This document shows, in pieces, positions 11,172-23,563 of a stretch of 64,000 nt of DNA. How positions within the stretch are numbered: the first letter of the stretch is position 1; each line of letters starts with the position of its first letter. The translations under genes and the position numbers were made by a program. The stretch comes from Spongilla lacustris (Eukaryota; Porifera; Demospongiae; Spongillida; Spongillidae). The DNA is taken from assembly GCA_949361645.1 (NCBI GenBank), contig OX442433.1:3653720-3717719 (forward strand), given 5' to 3'. Under the pieces are notes generated by a model. It did no database searches, was not told the DNA's origin, and worked only from the letters and a program-made list of their open reading frames with translations.

Positions 11172-11461
11172 TAGTTGGGCGTAGCCCGACCTTCGCGTAT
11201 TGGCAGAACGTCGGGTATCAAACCCGCACAGTTTTTGTACAGGCATATTATGCAATACGTCAATGAATTGTAGCTTGTTATACAATCGGTATCAATGAAT
11301 AATTGTGTAAAGATTGGCTTTACTACCAGCTGCAATGTATTTATTGAGCTCCTGCATTCTGATTGAACTGCAATCCCTGTTGCAGCTTGTACAAAAACTG
11401 TGCGGGTTTGGTACCCGACCTTCCGCCAATACGCGAAGGTCGGGCTACGCCCAACTAGCTA
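11172..11461. mobile_element. MITE with ~60-bp inverted repeats (TAGTTGGGCG ends)
   Basis: Left arm TAGTTGGGCGTAGCCCGACC is mirrored by the right arm ending GGTCGGGCTACGCCCAACTA; the arms also share the CGCGTATTGGC and GCGGGTTTG blocks. A 9-bp direct repeat AATCATTAC flanks it (11163-11171 and 11462-11470), with four extra bases at the right end. A 40-bp hairpin with the same ends lies at 22263-22305. Probably Mutator-like by duplication size. Confidence 0.75.
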
Positions 11462-11477
11462 AATCATTACGCATACT

Positions 11478-12392
11478 TTTTGTGTCGAACCCAACTTTCT
11501 AAAAAATTAGTCGGAAGGCCCCCAATTGTCTGGAAACGCATATTTTAGATAGTTCCTACATTTGTAGTTTGTACATGTAGACATTTGGCGTTGTTGTCTG
11601 CCTTATATCTATAATGGACACGGACCTGTATGCTTTCAAAGTGACGCGATTTTATGTTTTTCGGTCACGGAGGACAATTTTTCCCTATAGGCAGTTAAGA
11701 GCCGCTATGGATACGCTTTCAAACGTCATTTAGTACTACTAGGAGGCTCGTGTTGGCAGTTAGCTTCATTCTTGTCACAAACATTACCTCGTTCGAGGAC
11801 TCACGTAAATCATTGTAGTTGATTAATGTCTGGGTACGAGAAATCAATAACCGGACGGGAACGAACAACAAAGAGGGCAGATTGGCTCACGTGCTGCATA
11901 TTTATAGCAACTTGTTACGTAAAATAGCAACTACATAATAAGTATGTAGCTGAGACCTCTTATCGCTTACTTGATCGTCAAATATTAGTTGTTTGGGCCT
12001 GTGCACGACCAATATTTGGGTCCGGAGTCGAGATCCAAAGAAGTTTTCGTGTCTGTTTTAGTTTCGACGCTAGCATGATTAGTTACTGCCAGAATTGTTT
12101 TAAGCGCTACCTATCCGATCCAGATGAGCATGTCTATACTGTTTTCAAACTCAGAAATCTTGTCAGAAAAAAGTATCCCGTTTCCGGTAACAGTCTTGCC
12201 CACTCAAATCTATAGACCAACGTAGGTCCTCAGCGGAAGTAGTTGCAAGGCAACATCATACAGAGAGTTGTACTCTAGGTAAATGGATACTTTTGGGCAG
12301 TTGTGGCGATTGGAACGCTTCCGACTAATTTTTCAAAACTGTGAGTTCGACAAAATAGGCCAAAAAAGTATTCGATTTTCACGGACCCGGTG
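11478..12392. mobile_element. piggyBac-like element, copy 2 (left end lost)
   Basis: Aligns along most of its length with 171-1118 and ends in the same inverted repeat (TTCACGGACCCGGTG) followed by TTAA (12393-12396). The left inverted repeat is missing; homology starts abruptly next to the MITE at 11172-11461, suggesting that insertion or a deletion removed the end. Confidence 0.75.
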
Positions 12393-12403
12393 TTAAGAAT
12401 AAC

Positions 12404-12443
12404 ACGATATATATATAATTATATATATATATATATATATAAT
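12404..12443. repeat. (AT)n microsatellite
   Basis: About 40 bp of alternating AT with one interruption, directly after the second piggyBac-like copy. Confidence 0.9.
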
Positions 12444-13369
12444 CTTTTGAACAAACGGCGTACTTCGTTAAGATGAATACACTTCTAAGCTTAATTGGAA
12501 ACAAAGGGTATACGTTTAGGGAATTAAATGAACAACATCAATATCCTATGTTTATTTTTACATGTACATGCAGTGTTTATTGGAATTGAATGCGGTCGGT
12601 ACATATGTGCTGGCCGCGATGCCTTAAAACATCAACAAAACAAATAACCCGGCCTATATCAAGTAACGTTCCATTTCTGTCACGTATTCAGCATCTGATG
12701 GCTGCTATCAGAAAGTATAGACTTCCCAAAAATATAGAAGACGCGGCTCTAGAATACATAAAAGGCTCCAAAATAAGAATTAACGAATGTGCCAATTATT
12801 ATGTAGTGACGTTGTGAAACTAAATGTCCCCGCAGCAGACCCGCCAAAGGGGAAGATTATACAAGTATACATGCAAATTAATATTCCATGCAAGGGGAAC
12901 CACAAAGTTATCGCATGCTCTTTTGCAGTGCATGACGACCATGCAAGAATTCAGCATGTACATGTATGTATAATTTTGTCTCCCATCAGTACAGCAAATG
13001 TACCTCATTTGGTGAAGATGGCTCATGTCAAGAAATTGTGGACATCAATGCATAACTCGGCTTAAAATTGTGATTTTAAAAATCTGATTGCACCATTAAA
13101 CTCACTAGGTACTTTAGAGATTTATCACGTTATTAAAACAGCTAATTAATTTATTAAAATATATTATTGTTATTGTCTTGTAATACGTTAATTGTATGTC
13201 TGCATGGCAGAAAAGTTAGGAATAGCAATCGCTGTTACATAAAATCCTTCCGAACTAATGCTATCGTCGATTTTAGTGATCTAAGCATACGCATGCGCAA
13301 CTTAGTTTTACTCGTGCCCCTGCCTCTGGATACGTCACGTGATATGTTATTTAACCATTTTGACATTTG
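12444..13369. repeat. non-coding stretch with dispersed repeat (12895-12995)
   Basis: The segment 12895-12995 recurs in inverted orientation at about 17987-18070 with the shared core CTTGCATGGTCGTCATGCAC on the opposite strand, so it is part of a dispersed repeat. A 75-codon frame (+, 12590-12817) is unassigned. Confidence 0.5.
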
Positions 13370-13378
13370 TGCATAGCT

Positions 13379-13446
13379 TAGTCTCGTTCCCAGACCATAT
13401 TTATTGAGAATCACTGTCAATAAATAGGGTCTGGGAACGAGACTTA
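13379..13446. mobile_element. 68-bp TAGTCTC hairpin MITE
   Basis: TAGTCTCGTTCCCAGACC … GGTCTGGGAACGAGACTTA form a near-perfect hairpin. The flanks TGCATAGCT (13370-13378) and GGCATGGCT (13447-13455) agree at 7 of 9 positions, consistent with an old 9-bp duplication of the same type as at 7377-9017. Confidence 0.72.
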
Positions 13447-13455
13447 GGCATGGCT

Positions 13456-14737
13456 AGCCTTTTGGCGGAGGGTTGGGTATCAAGCCTATATTTGTTAGTA
13501 TTGTGGATATAATAGCACTACACTCGATCGCTATCAATAATTCTTGGTATACGCTAGTCTTGCTAGCCTGTATATCGTCGATCAATCGCTCACTTCCATA
13601 GCAGTCTCGTTTCCAGACCCAATATACGCAGCTGCTCCGCTACGTATACGAGGTGAAATCTGTCCTGTAGTATTTCTTTCCAACTCCGCCGGAATGTCGG
13701 CCAAGGTATACGACAAGGATGAACAGCCGTAAACGTACTTGGAGAGTGGTTATAACTTATAAGTAGATCACATACATGCACCTGTCTGTGTAATTTGCCC
13801 CTACAAATACTAACTAATGGCACAGAAAAGGATGCCATGATGATGCTCTGATATGTCATCAATGAACAGATTGATGGCATGAAGGCACAGCTAGGTAGAA
13901 CTACATGTATGTATACTACCATGCATGTGAAACGTTTACACAAATCACCACATGCCACCACCCTAATTAAATAGGTGACCACAAAGATGTTGCATCAGCT
14001 ACAATGTACATTCTGTTAATACCAGCCCTTCTAGAACCTTCCACAATTATCACACACTAACACAACCAATAGATAACCAAAAAAATACACCATAACTGTT
14101 ACATGATCACCTACATGTATTACATACATCTGCAGAGCCATGTACATATAGCTGGACCACACAAAGCCTTCCATTTGAGTTGGGTGCTGAAGTGCTTTCA
14201 CCAGGTGCATGTTGGAAGGGTGGCTGGCACAGTTCATGAAATGCAAAACTTTGAGTCCAGTCCTCCCAGGTCCATACCAGGTGGTCACGTAGGTAAGCCT
14301 CCTCTCCTGGCAGACAACTGGTGACTGTCCTGTGTGTACAACCAAACCCTCAGCCTCAAAAGGTAAAGGTGGACAATTGTAGCCACTTTAAATTGGTCCT
14401 ACATCTACATGGATGTAACACGTATTACTTTCTCAGTTTTATAGACATCTTCACTTAATTTGATTCATATATCCCAGTGGCTGCATCTGGGATGCGCTAT
14501 CAAATTCCTTATCTCTAGGGAGAAGGGCTTGTATTATCTTTCCCTTAAAACTGTCCCAACCAAAGCTTACTCTTGTTCCACAAGGATATCTCCCATCCAT
14601 GCATGCACCTTCACAAGGCTCTCTCCTCTACCTCCACAAGGCTATCTCACAAGCTGGCTACCTCCCTCCACCCAGAGCATTGCATAGCAGCAGGCTGTAC
14701 TGCAATGATTAAATGATTAACAGAGAGATCACATGCT

Positions 14738-14738
<1 letters not shown>
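13456..14738. other. gene-poor stretch with a solo MULE-like arm
   Basis: A single arm GTCTCGTTTCCAGACCC at about 13606 is followed by a CAGCTGCTCCGCTACG block related to MULE arms, with no matching partner. A 104-codon minus-strand frame (14031-14345) is open but unassigned. Confidence 0.35.
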
Positions 14739-14790
<52 letters not shown>

Positions 14791-14811
14791 CATGTGAGTG
14801 TGTGTGTGAGC

Positions 14812-14898
<87 letters not shown>
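14739..14898. repeat. (TG)n microsatellite
   Basis: About 160 bp of TG/CA repeat interrupted near 14790-14820 by GAGCATGTGAG-type variants. Confidence 0.95.
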
Positions 14899-14899
<1 letters not shown>

Positions 14900-16900
14900 A
14901 TATATGTATCACATGATACCTATATGGAATCACATGATCATGTGCTTTATGAGGTACTATAGGGAAATCCACACACCTGGGATATGAAGGCAGTTACAGC
15001 CAGTTAGTGGTGCATGGACCACGGAAAATGAGGAGGTGTTGCCATAGAGAGATTCCATCTGGAGGGTCGTTGTCAGCTCATACAGGAAACCACTCAGTAA
15101 TCCGTACGCGAGAAGATCGCGCGCTGACTACATCCGCCACTGGGCGAGGGACCGGAGCTAAAAAGAATAGTTACGTAGTAAAATCATTGCCTCGCACATG
15201 ATAATATTATTGGGCACATAACCTTATATGGCTCGTCTTTGTCCCGTATCAGTATTTCGCTTGTCCGCTTCAAATTCTATATAGAACGATAGTTACAAAT
15301 GTGGATATGCACGCACACTTTTGAAAAAGTAGCAACAGAAAACGCACGTTTCCCAGCTGTCATACTCATAGAGCCATATCACGTGGTTGAATATAGAAAG
15401 TTATAGGGCCTTACTTCGCCATAAGTGTCTGTGATGCCGGCTTGGTTTTCCTGAAATAGACACGTACGGTAGTAACGTTTAATGTCCATCGGATAGACAT
15501 AGACCACTCTGCGTTTGACAGACCATAATCTTGAAACCAGGCTTGAAACGGCCTAGCTAGGACTTTAGAAGCTCTATATTAGTATCCCAAGCCAACAAAA
15601 GCCCAAACAAAGAACATACCAAATTTGCGCGCAGTGGAGTTTGTTACTTCCAACTGGGCCAGAACTGAACGCCATAGTTTTATTGTCATCCGCGGGCGGT
15701 TTTTAATTATTTTACAACCAAACATGTACCCTGATGACCAAAAGTGCCCCAGGAACCCAGGGAAAGAAGCCTATGGGCATATTAACTTGCTAGAATGTTG
15801 CCTGGATCATTTTAGTATCTTCTGAAATCTGTATAACTAACCTTCCTATCTTCAGTTCAGAGTAAAATGAAGAATAGTGATGAAAAATCATTATTAAAAT
15901 AGCCATTTTCCATACATCTCTATGGGAATGTACTAATTCTTCTGAGGAACCCAGCAGAAGGGGCTTAAAATTACACCAACCCAGTAGAGTGAAAGTTTTT
16001 TATGCTATCCATCATTTGAGTCCTGTAAACCTTTACTACCGGCTTTCTCTGTTATATGGCATTCAAAAATTAACTTCATCCCATACATTCCTATGGACGC
16101 ATGCGCGGGAAATGTGACGGACGTTTGCAAAATTGGCCAGGAATTGCTAATGAGCGTCCGAAATTCCTCGCAATGTTATACAGGTAGAAAACCGTTGGTA
16201 GAGATAGCACCGCCCAAAACACAGCTACTATTATACATTTAACTATGAAGTCAATATATCGTCTACCAATCATTATGAAAACAAAATATGATTATAGCTC
16301 AAACACATTAGAAGCTTATATGTGGGCCAATCTTTGATTGTTAATTAGTTTGGAGGATAAGAAATTGACATCCTAGGAACTGATCCACATTATGTACAGT
16401 TGTTGTTCCTTTTAACATAATGCATACCAGACATCATACTATGATACCTAGCTTACTAGGAAAAGAGTCCGCATACTTTCATTTATTTATTCTATATAGT
16501 GGTTTAAATAGAAAAACGCATGATTGTAAAATTAAATTGCCCAGTGATGAGCCAGTGTCCATCAATTGGACTTATGTACAGTTCCTAGCATTTGTCTGAT
16601 TGCAGTTTGTAATGCTTTATGCTGAATGACAGGCAAATGCCTGTGCTGCAGGCAGCAGAATTTTTTAACCCCTATTATACCAGTATGGTTGGGAGTGCCC
16701 CTTTTGTGCTGAGAAAATAGCCCATAGTCTGCACATGATGAGGGCTTGTATTGAGAGGCCTGATGGTGACTTTGGTGTGTTGAAAGTGCAACACATTCAA
16801 CCTGGTACATGTACCTAGCCTGTCAAGCAATCCTGTCAGAATGCAGTAATAAAACTTTCCAGAGCCCGTCAGAGTCAGAAGTCCATGCAGCAAGAAGATC
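14899..16900. other. gene-poor stretch
   Basis: No gene recognised. The segment around 16180-16240 (ACCGTTGGTAGA core) recurs inverted near 17935-17985, marking another dispersed repeat. Short frames at 15625-15825 and 16091-16273 have no supporting features. Confidence 0.4.
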
Positions 16901-16974
16901 CCTTTGGACCATATCTCTACTGCCTGGTTTTAGCATTCTTGTAAGTAAACACAACATTAGTTTTGGGCTACAGT

Positions 16975-17080
16975 TTCATGCATGGTACTTAGATGATGGG
17001 GTATACTTCACTGGTCCTAGACCTGCATTGTGTAAAACACTAACCATACTACAGTTAGATGGCCTTGCTCTAATTAGATG
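16975..17080 (+). pseudogene. reverse-transcriptase fragment of R2-like retroelement
   Basis: Reads AWYLDDGVYFTGPRPALCKT, closely resembling the catalytic motif QAWYLDDGALAGNRPAVLRA of the large ORF at 59797-62283. The YLDD core identifies RT motif C. Upstream codons of the open frame do not match, so only a short scrap remains. Confidence 0.75.
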
Positions 17081-17796
17081 TTAGGATGTGAGATTTTTAG
17101 TTGTGGCAGATTAGATCTCACCAGATGAAGAGATCTTACAAGCAAAACCTCCAAAAGGAACTATCAAGCACATTAAAATTGATCCATCTTTTCTATTTGC
17201 TCCTAAGTTTCACTTTAAGTACTGATAGGGCTAGGCTGCTATCAGTCTCCTCTCCTCAGGTGGATTCCTGGTAGTCAGTAACCCTTTCTGGGCTTACATG
17301 GCATAATTGGACTCATCATGGGTGATCAATGCAACAGCATTAAAAGGACACATTATACTTCAGATAAGCACACACCCCTAGATACCCCTGCAGGAACACT
17401 CTAAATTTGATTGTGGTTCCCAACACACTGCCCTGAGGATAATCCTGATGACAATATACAATACAAATGAAACACCAGCAGAGAAAATAAAATCAATAAC
17501 CAAAACAACCAAACCAAAGAGGTTGATGATTTAATATACTCAGGTATCAGGAGTCCCATTCCAAAATCATTCAGAACTGGCTCCACTCAGAATACTAGTA
17601 AAAGCTTCCTACACACAAAATAGAAGAATTGCAAATACATTTCTTTGCAATTCATATGGTTTGGTCTCTCAGTTCAGATGTACTGAATAATAAGAATTCA
17701 TCCACATGTTCATGTGGTCCAACAAAAGAAAAGATTTCTTAGCATAAACAAGTGCCTAACTACAATAACTTGTTGCATCAGGAAACATCGAACTCA

Positions 17797-18133
17797 CATT
17801 GAGAGTTACGGCAGTAACTCATATAGGATTTGTGCCATATAATGAAATGTCATTAACCCCCCCCCCCCCCCCCCCCTACCCCCCCTTCCTATTTATATAC
17901 ATGTATATATTTTATAATATATATAAATGTAGTATAGTAGCTGTGCTCTGGTCGGTGGTACATGTATTTCTACCAACGGTTTTCTCTGATGGGAGACATG
18001 TACATGTATATATCCTGAATTCTTGCATGGTCGTCATGCACTGCAATAGAGCAATGACTTTGTGGTCCTATATTTAGCCCTTTCAATACGTACATTTTAT
18101 GTTGCTAAATACAGGATTTTAAAAATCGTATCA
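17797..18133. repeat. dispersed repeat with C tract, related to 25950-26365
   Basis: GAGAGTTACGGC/GTAACTC followed by GATTTGTGCC and ATGAAAT recurs at about 25950-26010, and GCATGTAACC…ATATACGTAAT after it recurs at about 26298. In between lie a C run (17857-17876) and the inverted partners of 12895-12995 and 16180-16240. The parent element was not resolved. Confidence 0.55.
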
Positions 18134-18227
18134 TCGTTGATCCCTTGTTCCTATTCTTTTTACACCACCTTTGCCTTCAAATCCTATATACCACCAACTT
18201 TCTCATAGAGAATGTTTTTTTATATAT
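18134..18227. mobile_element. half copy of the GATATAAA/ACATTC palindromic MITE
   Basis: Carries one arm (CCTTGTTC, TTTTTACACCACC, CAAATCCTATATACCACC, CTTTCTCATAGAGAATG) of the MITE seen complete at 38191-38497. The inner palindrome word TCCTATATTTAGC (about 18067) is also present, but the second arm is missing. Confidence 0.75.
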
Positions 18228-18441
18228 AAAGCATGTAACCGATATACGTAATATCGTTACGTATTATGGAGGTAATTATATTAAAAGCGTCCCCGTGGCA
18301 GTGTTTCACGTATAATTAGAATTGCGTATCGTACATTCCGGTTTGTGTCGTAATCACAAGCCACGTCCTGACGTCCACCAGGTTTTTATTGCGCTTTTAT
18401 GAATGAGATGTGAGCTAAACGACGAGACGATTACCTACAGT

Positions 18442-19088
18442 CAGTGTTGCCGCGATATATCGCGATTAAATGTTTATATCGCGTGCACGGACGTAAACAA
18501 AGATATACAGAAATAAAATTTACAAACGAGCAGAGAATAAGCATAAAGTTAGGTATATCAATGAAAATAATTTACTGTTACAGTTAAACCAGTTCAGTTT
18601 GAATTTTGCCTTAGAAGTATACAATTGCCAACGCAGCCTTTCATGCAAGATGCCACGCCCCCACGGGCGCAACCTTTCTTCTTAAGGAAAATACCTAAGC
18701 AAAACTGCACAAGTACTTGCTTGCTGGTTTAGCTATGGTAGGGACGTATGATTGATGATTCCTCCACCACAACAATGGATCTTCTGCTGACGGGCTGCTT
18801 GGGCGCAAGCTATCATGTAGCTAAAAAATTCGGCAGTTTTGAAGGCTTTGCGATCAACGCTCATGAAATCGTCTGTGGTAGCAAGTACATTTAGCGTAAG
18901 TACACGTATAGTATACCTGTACCATATCCTTCGTGGTAACCATAACTATTCACTCCAACATTTAATAACCGAACAATAATTGATCATGAATAATTTACTA
19001 TATCGGAATATCGCGATTAAATGGTCACATCGCGATATATCGCGATATAGACGATTTCAAGAATGAAGATTATTTCGCGGCAACACTG
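18442..19088. mobile_element. hAT-type element with TATATCGCGA-rich ends
   Basis: Starts CAGTGTTGCCGCG and ends CGCGGCAACACTG, with a perfect 8-bp duplication CCTACAGT (18434-18441 and 19089-19096). Sub-terminal repeats of TATATCGCGATTAAATG occur at both ends, as expected for hAT transposase binding sites. 647 bp, non-autonomous. Confidence 0.9.
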
Positions 19089-19096
19089 CCTACAGT

Positions 19097-20103
19097 ACAA
19101 TCTTTATCTCTGGTACAACGCGAATCCTAAACAAAAGTGGGCGTCTGCTTGTGACGCTAGCATGCAAATGTTGAATCGAACCGAGCTGTGATCATTGAAG
19201 GCAGTGTATAAAGTAATCAGCGGCGACGGAAGGAATAAAAACGTGTATAGCCGCCATTATGAATAATGAAATGATTTAAAATAAGCGGTATGGCACAATC
19301 GTAAAACCCACATCGTGCGCCATAATTTTTTTTTTTTATCCTGATGTATACTTATCTGCATGCTTTCTACTTTTATCCATGACTCAATTCTCGAAACGTC
19401 TTCACCTCGAGTTTTAGCAACTGAAAAAGTTTGATCCTGTTTTGTCATCATGCATCCCCTCTTAGGGGCAACCCTTGTCTTACTAAGAATCTCATATTCG
19501 AAAGAACACTGCTACCTCTCTTTGCATGCATTGTACTTTGTGTTGCAAGGGCTGAGAGGCTGGGAGCAATTGATGTATAGTTGATGGCAAAATGATGACC
19601 TTTAGACAGGCTTCTTTATCGTATAGCCTCGTGTATCGGAAATTTCTTCGCAGCACCCTTCCAATTGCTAAAACCTATTGATATGAACGCTATATCAGCA
19701 TTAGAAGCTTCTTTTCGATCTGGCTATATAAGAGGCAACTGAATATGTCGTTTTCTTCACAACAGTGTCAAAGAGGGCTGAAGCTTCTTTTGGCTACATT
19801 GATCAAACCCTCTACGTTGATGTGGTTTCTCAGGAATACAACTTGTAATAAATATCATTTTCTGTCGTTTGAACGACAGTGAATTAGACAGAAAATATGC
19901 TCTTGCGGGAATGCGAAGATGATGCATGCGCAGTGTTGGGATATGCATGAGCACAGGGCAGACAGGCTGGCTGGCGCGGCATCCGTTGATGCCGATGTGA
20001 ATGTGGGTAGTAAAAAGGGGTGTATATGTGAATTGCAGCTGTTACAGAATAGTGTGTTGACGCAAAAAAAGGCGTCGTAGTGTACAACCACACTGCTGCA
20101 AAT

Positions 20104-20104
<1 letters not shown>
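19097..20104. other. gene-poor stretch
   Basis: No gene or repeat structure recognised apart from a T run at 19327-19338. Minus-strand frames reaching 20331 are artefacts of the adjacent C tract. Confidence 0.4.

Positions 20105-20136
<32 letters not shown>
20105..20136. repeat. C homopolymer (about 32)
   Basis: Uninterrupted C run; length in the real genome may differ from the assembly. Confidence 0.95.
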
Positions 20137-20404
20137 ACCATGCAATATGGTTGACCTTAATTTCAGATCCTGTTGCACACAAGCTAACTTTGAGTGACAA
20201 GGCGCAGTGATGGGGTTCATGCAGTATCTGAGACATTGTAATATTGAATTGGTGCATATACATGTATATGTGTTAGTAGGTTGTATGTAGTGTTTGGCAG
20301 AGTGTGGCCAATGTGCACAGCTGCAATCCAATTTGTGGAGTTATGGAGAAATGGTATCGCATGCAAAGGGCATGATCGTGGAGCTGAACACTGAACTTGA
20401 AGCC

Positions 20405-20613
20405 ATTTTGAAATACAATATACTGAAATACAATATTTTGAAATACAATATACTGAACTTTAAGCCATTTTCTTATGAAACGTGGCACTGTACTTGAAGC
20501 CATTTTCTGATGAAACGCAACACTGAACGTGAAGCCATTTTCTGATGAAACACAACACTGAACTTGAAGCCATTTTCTTATGAAACACAACACTGAACTT
20601 GAAGCCATTTTCT
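20405..20613. repeat. two adjacent minisatellites
   Basis: Three copies of a 15-bp unit (TGAAATACAATATAC-like, 20405-20452) pass into about five copies of a 35-bp unit containing TTGAAGCCATTTTCTTATGA (20444-20613). Confidence 0.88.
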
Positions 20614-20719
20614 TAAATCACGTGGAGAGAGCAGCAGGTGCAGTAGCAACTGCACTCCTGTGTTTATACCTGCTGCTCACTAGCGATTTAACTGATATGA
20701 ATAATTGATAAGTTCATGT

Positions 20720-20900
20720 ACATAGTACAAAAAGTGGAGCCGCCATGGCGGCTCTGGCGGCCATGGTTCCGTCGCCGCTGCAGTCTAATAGTAAAGCAAT
20801 CTCGAAGAACACGCACTCGCAATAAGATTATAGCAGGGTTAAATTTATTCATAACCTGATAGTAGCACGGGGGAGGCTGATCCCCCCCCCCCCCATCTCG
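20720..20900. repeat. GGCGGC-rich palindrome and short C run
   Basis: GAGCCGCCATGGCGGCTC is a perfect 18-bp palindrome, followed by a second GGCGGCCATGG; a C run lies at 20882-20893. Function unknown. Confidence 0.5.
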
Positions 20901-20938
20901 ATATTTGGGTGCATTATTTTTGGGTGCTTTATTTTTCT

Positions 20939-21250
20939 TCAAATGGTACAAGACACCAAACGTTTGATGTTTAGCTGGTAACATAGATACAGTATGGAAT
21001 TCGTCACTCGACTCACTCCTGTTTTATGGAAAGGAGTGGTGTTGGACAGTGCCTCATTCAGCTGTTTGAAGAAATGCATCAGCTGTTTGAGCTCTTTTGG
21101 TGAAGACCATGCATGTAGACTGTCCCCTTTTGATGCTGACCAAACAGCTTCTACCTGTGTATGTGCTGTTTCCATTTGTCACCAGTGCAGCATCTCCTGC
21201 ACCCTGCATGAAAAAAGCAGTCCAATGGACAGCATGATTGGAGCAATGAC
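20939..21250 (-). CDS. unassigned protein-like frame
   Basis: A minus-strand frame (20939-21175) has a helical, charged composition (SSPKELKQLMHFFKQLNEAL). No family is recognised and exon boundaries are uncertain. The opposite strand is also open over the same bases, which weakens the call. Confidence 0.2.
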
Positions 21251-21311
21251 ATGTGCATGTATGTCCAATGATTAATGTGGTTAGCTATTCTAATTCTAAT
21301 TGTATACGACA

Positions 21312-21518
21312 AGATATAAAAAAAACATTCTCTCTGAGAAAGTTAGTGGTATATAGGATTTGAAGGCAATGGTGGTGTAAAAAGGATGGGAACAAGGGAT
21401 TCGGTGGAGATACAATAATTATTCCTATATAATTGTAATGACCCTTCCTTTTTACACCACCATTGCCTTCAAATCCTATATACCACTAAATTTCTCAGAG
21501 AGAATGTTTTTTTATATC
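21312..21518. mobile_element. palindromic MITE (GATATAAA/ACATTC family), complete
   Basis: Arms of about 85 bp begin GATATAAAAAAAACATTC and mirror at the right end GAATGTTTTTTTATATC; both carry GTGGTATATAGGATTTGAAGG. The central part is short. No target duplication longer than a couple of bases could be assigned. Confidence 0.85.
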
Positions 21519-21583
21519 ATTTATTAAAATAAGTGACTACTAGTATATAGAGCTCTTTCATGGTCACATGACATAAAGCAATT

Positions 21584-21951
21584 AATCACGTAAATGTAAT
21601 GACGTTATCGTGTCCGCCATATTGGTGCTCGGCTGAAATTGGAGTCTGCGTTGTCGGCCAGTGTTTGACCAATTCTATGGTAGCCAAGGGTGCAAGATTG
21701 TACAGGATACCAAAGGTAAGAACCCATAATGGGTAATACGAGTTAGAATTGTCACAAAGACGATGGAAAGGCTTCCTGACTGTAATTGGTCGCAAAGACT
21801 CAGCGTCACTTCTTAACGCTCGGATATGTTCCCTGCACTTCACCAAGGGTAAACTTGCACAGTCACTGTATAGTGAGTTTGACTCAGATTGACTGCTTTC
21901 ACTGAATCTAACGGGTGTATGTAAATTTAAAAAGTAACAGCGACATTAAAC
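21584..21951. other. unassigned frame, no family recognised
   Basis: Minus-strand 86-codon frame (21586-21846) with mixed composition and no motif. Nothing else supported. Confidence 0.2.
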
Positions 21952-22013
21952 TAGTCTTGCGTAGCCACACCCTCGTGCTCCGCAAAGCGCGAGGGTGTGG
22001 CTACGTCAGACTA
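21952..22013. mobile_element. 62-bp TAGTCT hairpin MITE
   Basis: TAGTCTTGCGTAGCCACACC … GGTGTGGCTACGTCAGACTA is almost entirely a hairpin. Flanked by ACATTAAAC (21943-21951) and ACATAAAAC (22014-22022), matching at 8 of 9 positions. Terminal bases and duplication length match the MULE-like set. Confidence 0.82.
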
Positions 22014-22262
22014 ACATAAAACGCCTAAGCCGAAAAGTCGGCACGCAGCTAATCAGCGAGAACAAGATGTGCATTGTACCTGGAGTTGCTGCAGACAACG
22101 TGATTGTACGTTTCTGTTAAAGGGGAACCTTTCGATTTCGTTGTAAAATACGGCTCAAATTGAGCTTTTCGTTGCGGGCCAAAGCAATTAAAGTAGAAAT
22201 CGCTTTGACCGCACTGCTTGAACACGTACAGCTGCTCTTTGTCGTGTCGTTGTAGATGCCTA

Positions 22263-22305
22263 GTTGGGCGTGCGTAGTCGCCTAGTCGGGCCTCGCCCAA
22301 CTAGT
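22263..22305. mobile_element. TAGTTGGGCG hairpin
   Basis: TAGTTGGGCG … CGCCCAACTA with an internal GCCTAGTCGGGC. Shares ends with the MITE at 11172-11461. No convincing target duplication. Confidence 0.55.
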
Positions 22306-23563
22306 TACGTAGTAGATCGATGCCTAACAACAGTTGAGTGCTCCCTGACATAGAGCTTGTGGCAGTAATCATACCATGCCTTTTATTAGAGGCATGGATT
22401 GAAATGCCACCAAATAATGGAGGTAGAGTTATGTTTTTGACGTTGATGGGAACCTTGATAAGCAAAGATCGGGGTTGGAGGGAAGCACAGATGGTAAAAG
22501 GGGAATAGCTGAAGTGGATGCACTGGCAGCATCTGCATGAAGCAGCATCCTAGGCACGCGTAGCGATCAAATTTAAATTAAGGTTAATCAACTAAGTATA
22601 TTAATAATACGAATTAAATCGACCTGGCAGGCCGACCTGACAGGCCGGGGCTGTCAGGCCGGCCCGTCACAGGCCGGACCCCGGCCTAGCTTTCGGCAAC
22701 CCTGCTTTCCCCAGACGATAGGGGCTGGCATGCATTTGTACGCTTTCACCATGGCCAGAAATTGAGGAGTGACATGAGTGAATATGTAAGGTTGTGATAG
22801 AGATTTGAGAATTCTGATTTCATCAATAAATTTTTCACCTTTTTAAATGATTTATCATGTTTTATTAATTGAAATCAATTAACTAAAATTAATTTTTTCG
22901 AATTGAATTTCAAACACGTTCAGTATTCGCTAAAAATCGGTCTGATTATAATATATATGTATTATGAAAGAACATTAAGCATACATGAACTAAATTCAAG
23001 ACAAATTGATTAATTATAACTAATTAATTATTTCATAAACGTATGTCATTACGTAGTAGATCGATACCTTGCGTCATCTTTTAAATATTGATGTTCGTCT
23101 GCTCACGAGACTTCTGCATTCTGCTCACATGCGAATGGACCAGTTGCGCATAAGCAATGGGATGTTGATTACACTAAAGAACGTCGAAAATGACACGTGA
23201 CGTCAATGCTTACCTGCATGGCTACGGTTTTGTTATTCTGTGTGCCTCTGCCTTGGCGAGTTGGCGTACCTTGTGTATGCATAAAAAGACACTGAAGTCA
23301 ACCTATTACCTTGGGCACTATCTTCTGATGTCAGGTTCGCGAATTAATACGTACGGCTGTTAGAATGGCCTGTCCTGAGCATTGCATTCATTTGTATAAC
23401 TGTAATGTGCAGTACTACACACACCTTGTACTATGTAAGTGCAGTGCTACACACCCCTAACACTACATATGTGCAGTACTACACACACCTTGCACTATGT
23501 AACTGTAATGTGCATATATAACTGTCAGCTATTGTGACTCTATTGTTGTTTGCCCTTCCCTAG
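22306..23563. other. gene-poor stretch with GGCC-rich block
   Basis: 22622-22690 is a GC-rich cluster of overlapping CAGGCCG units. Three diverged copies of a CAGTACTACACACACCTTG-containing repeat lie at 23400-23515, just before the ITIH-like exon. No upstream ITIH exons (VIT or VWA domain) were seen. Confidence 0.5.

Noticed and set aside
14742..14987. Frame of alternating Cys-Val
   Set aside because: Translation of the (TG)n microsatellite.
19855..20331. 158-codon minus frame with a glycine run
   Set aside because: The long frame is bridged by the C homopolymer; flanks show no conserved motif or splice context.
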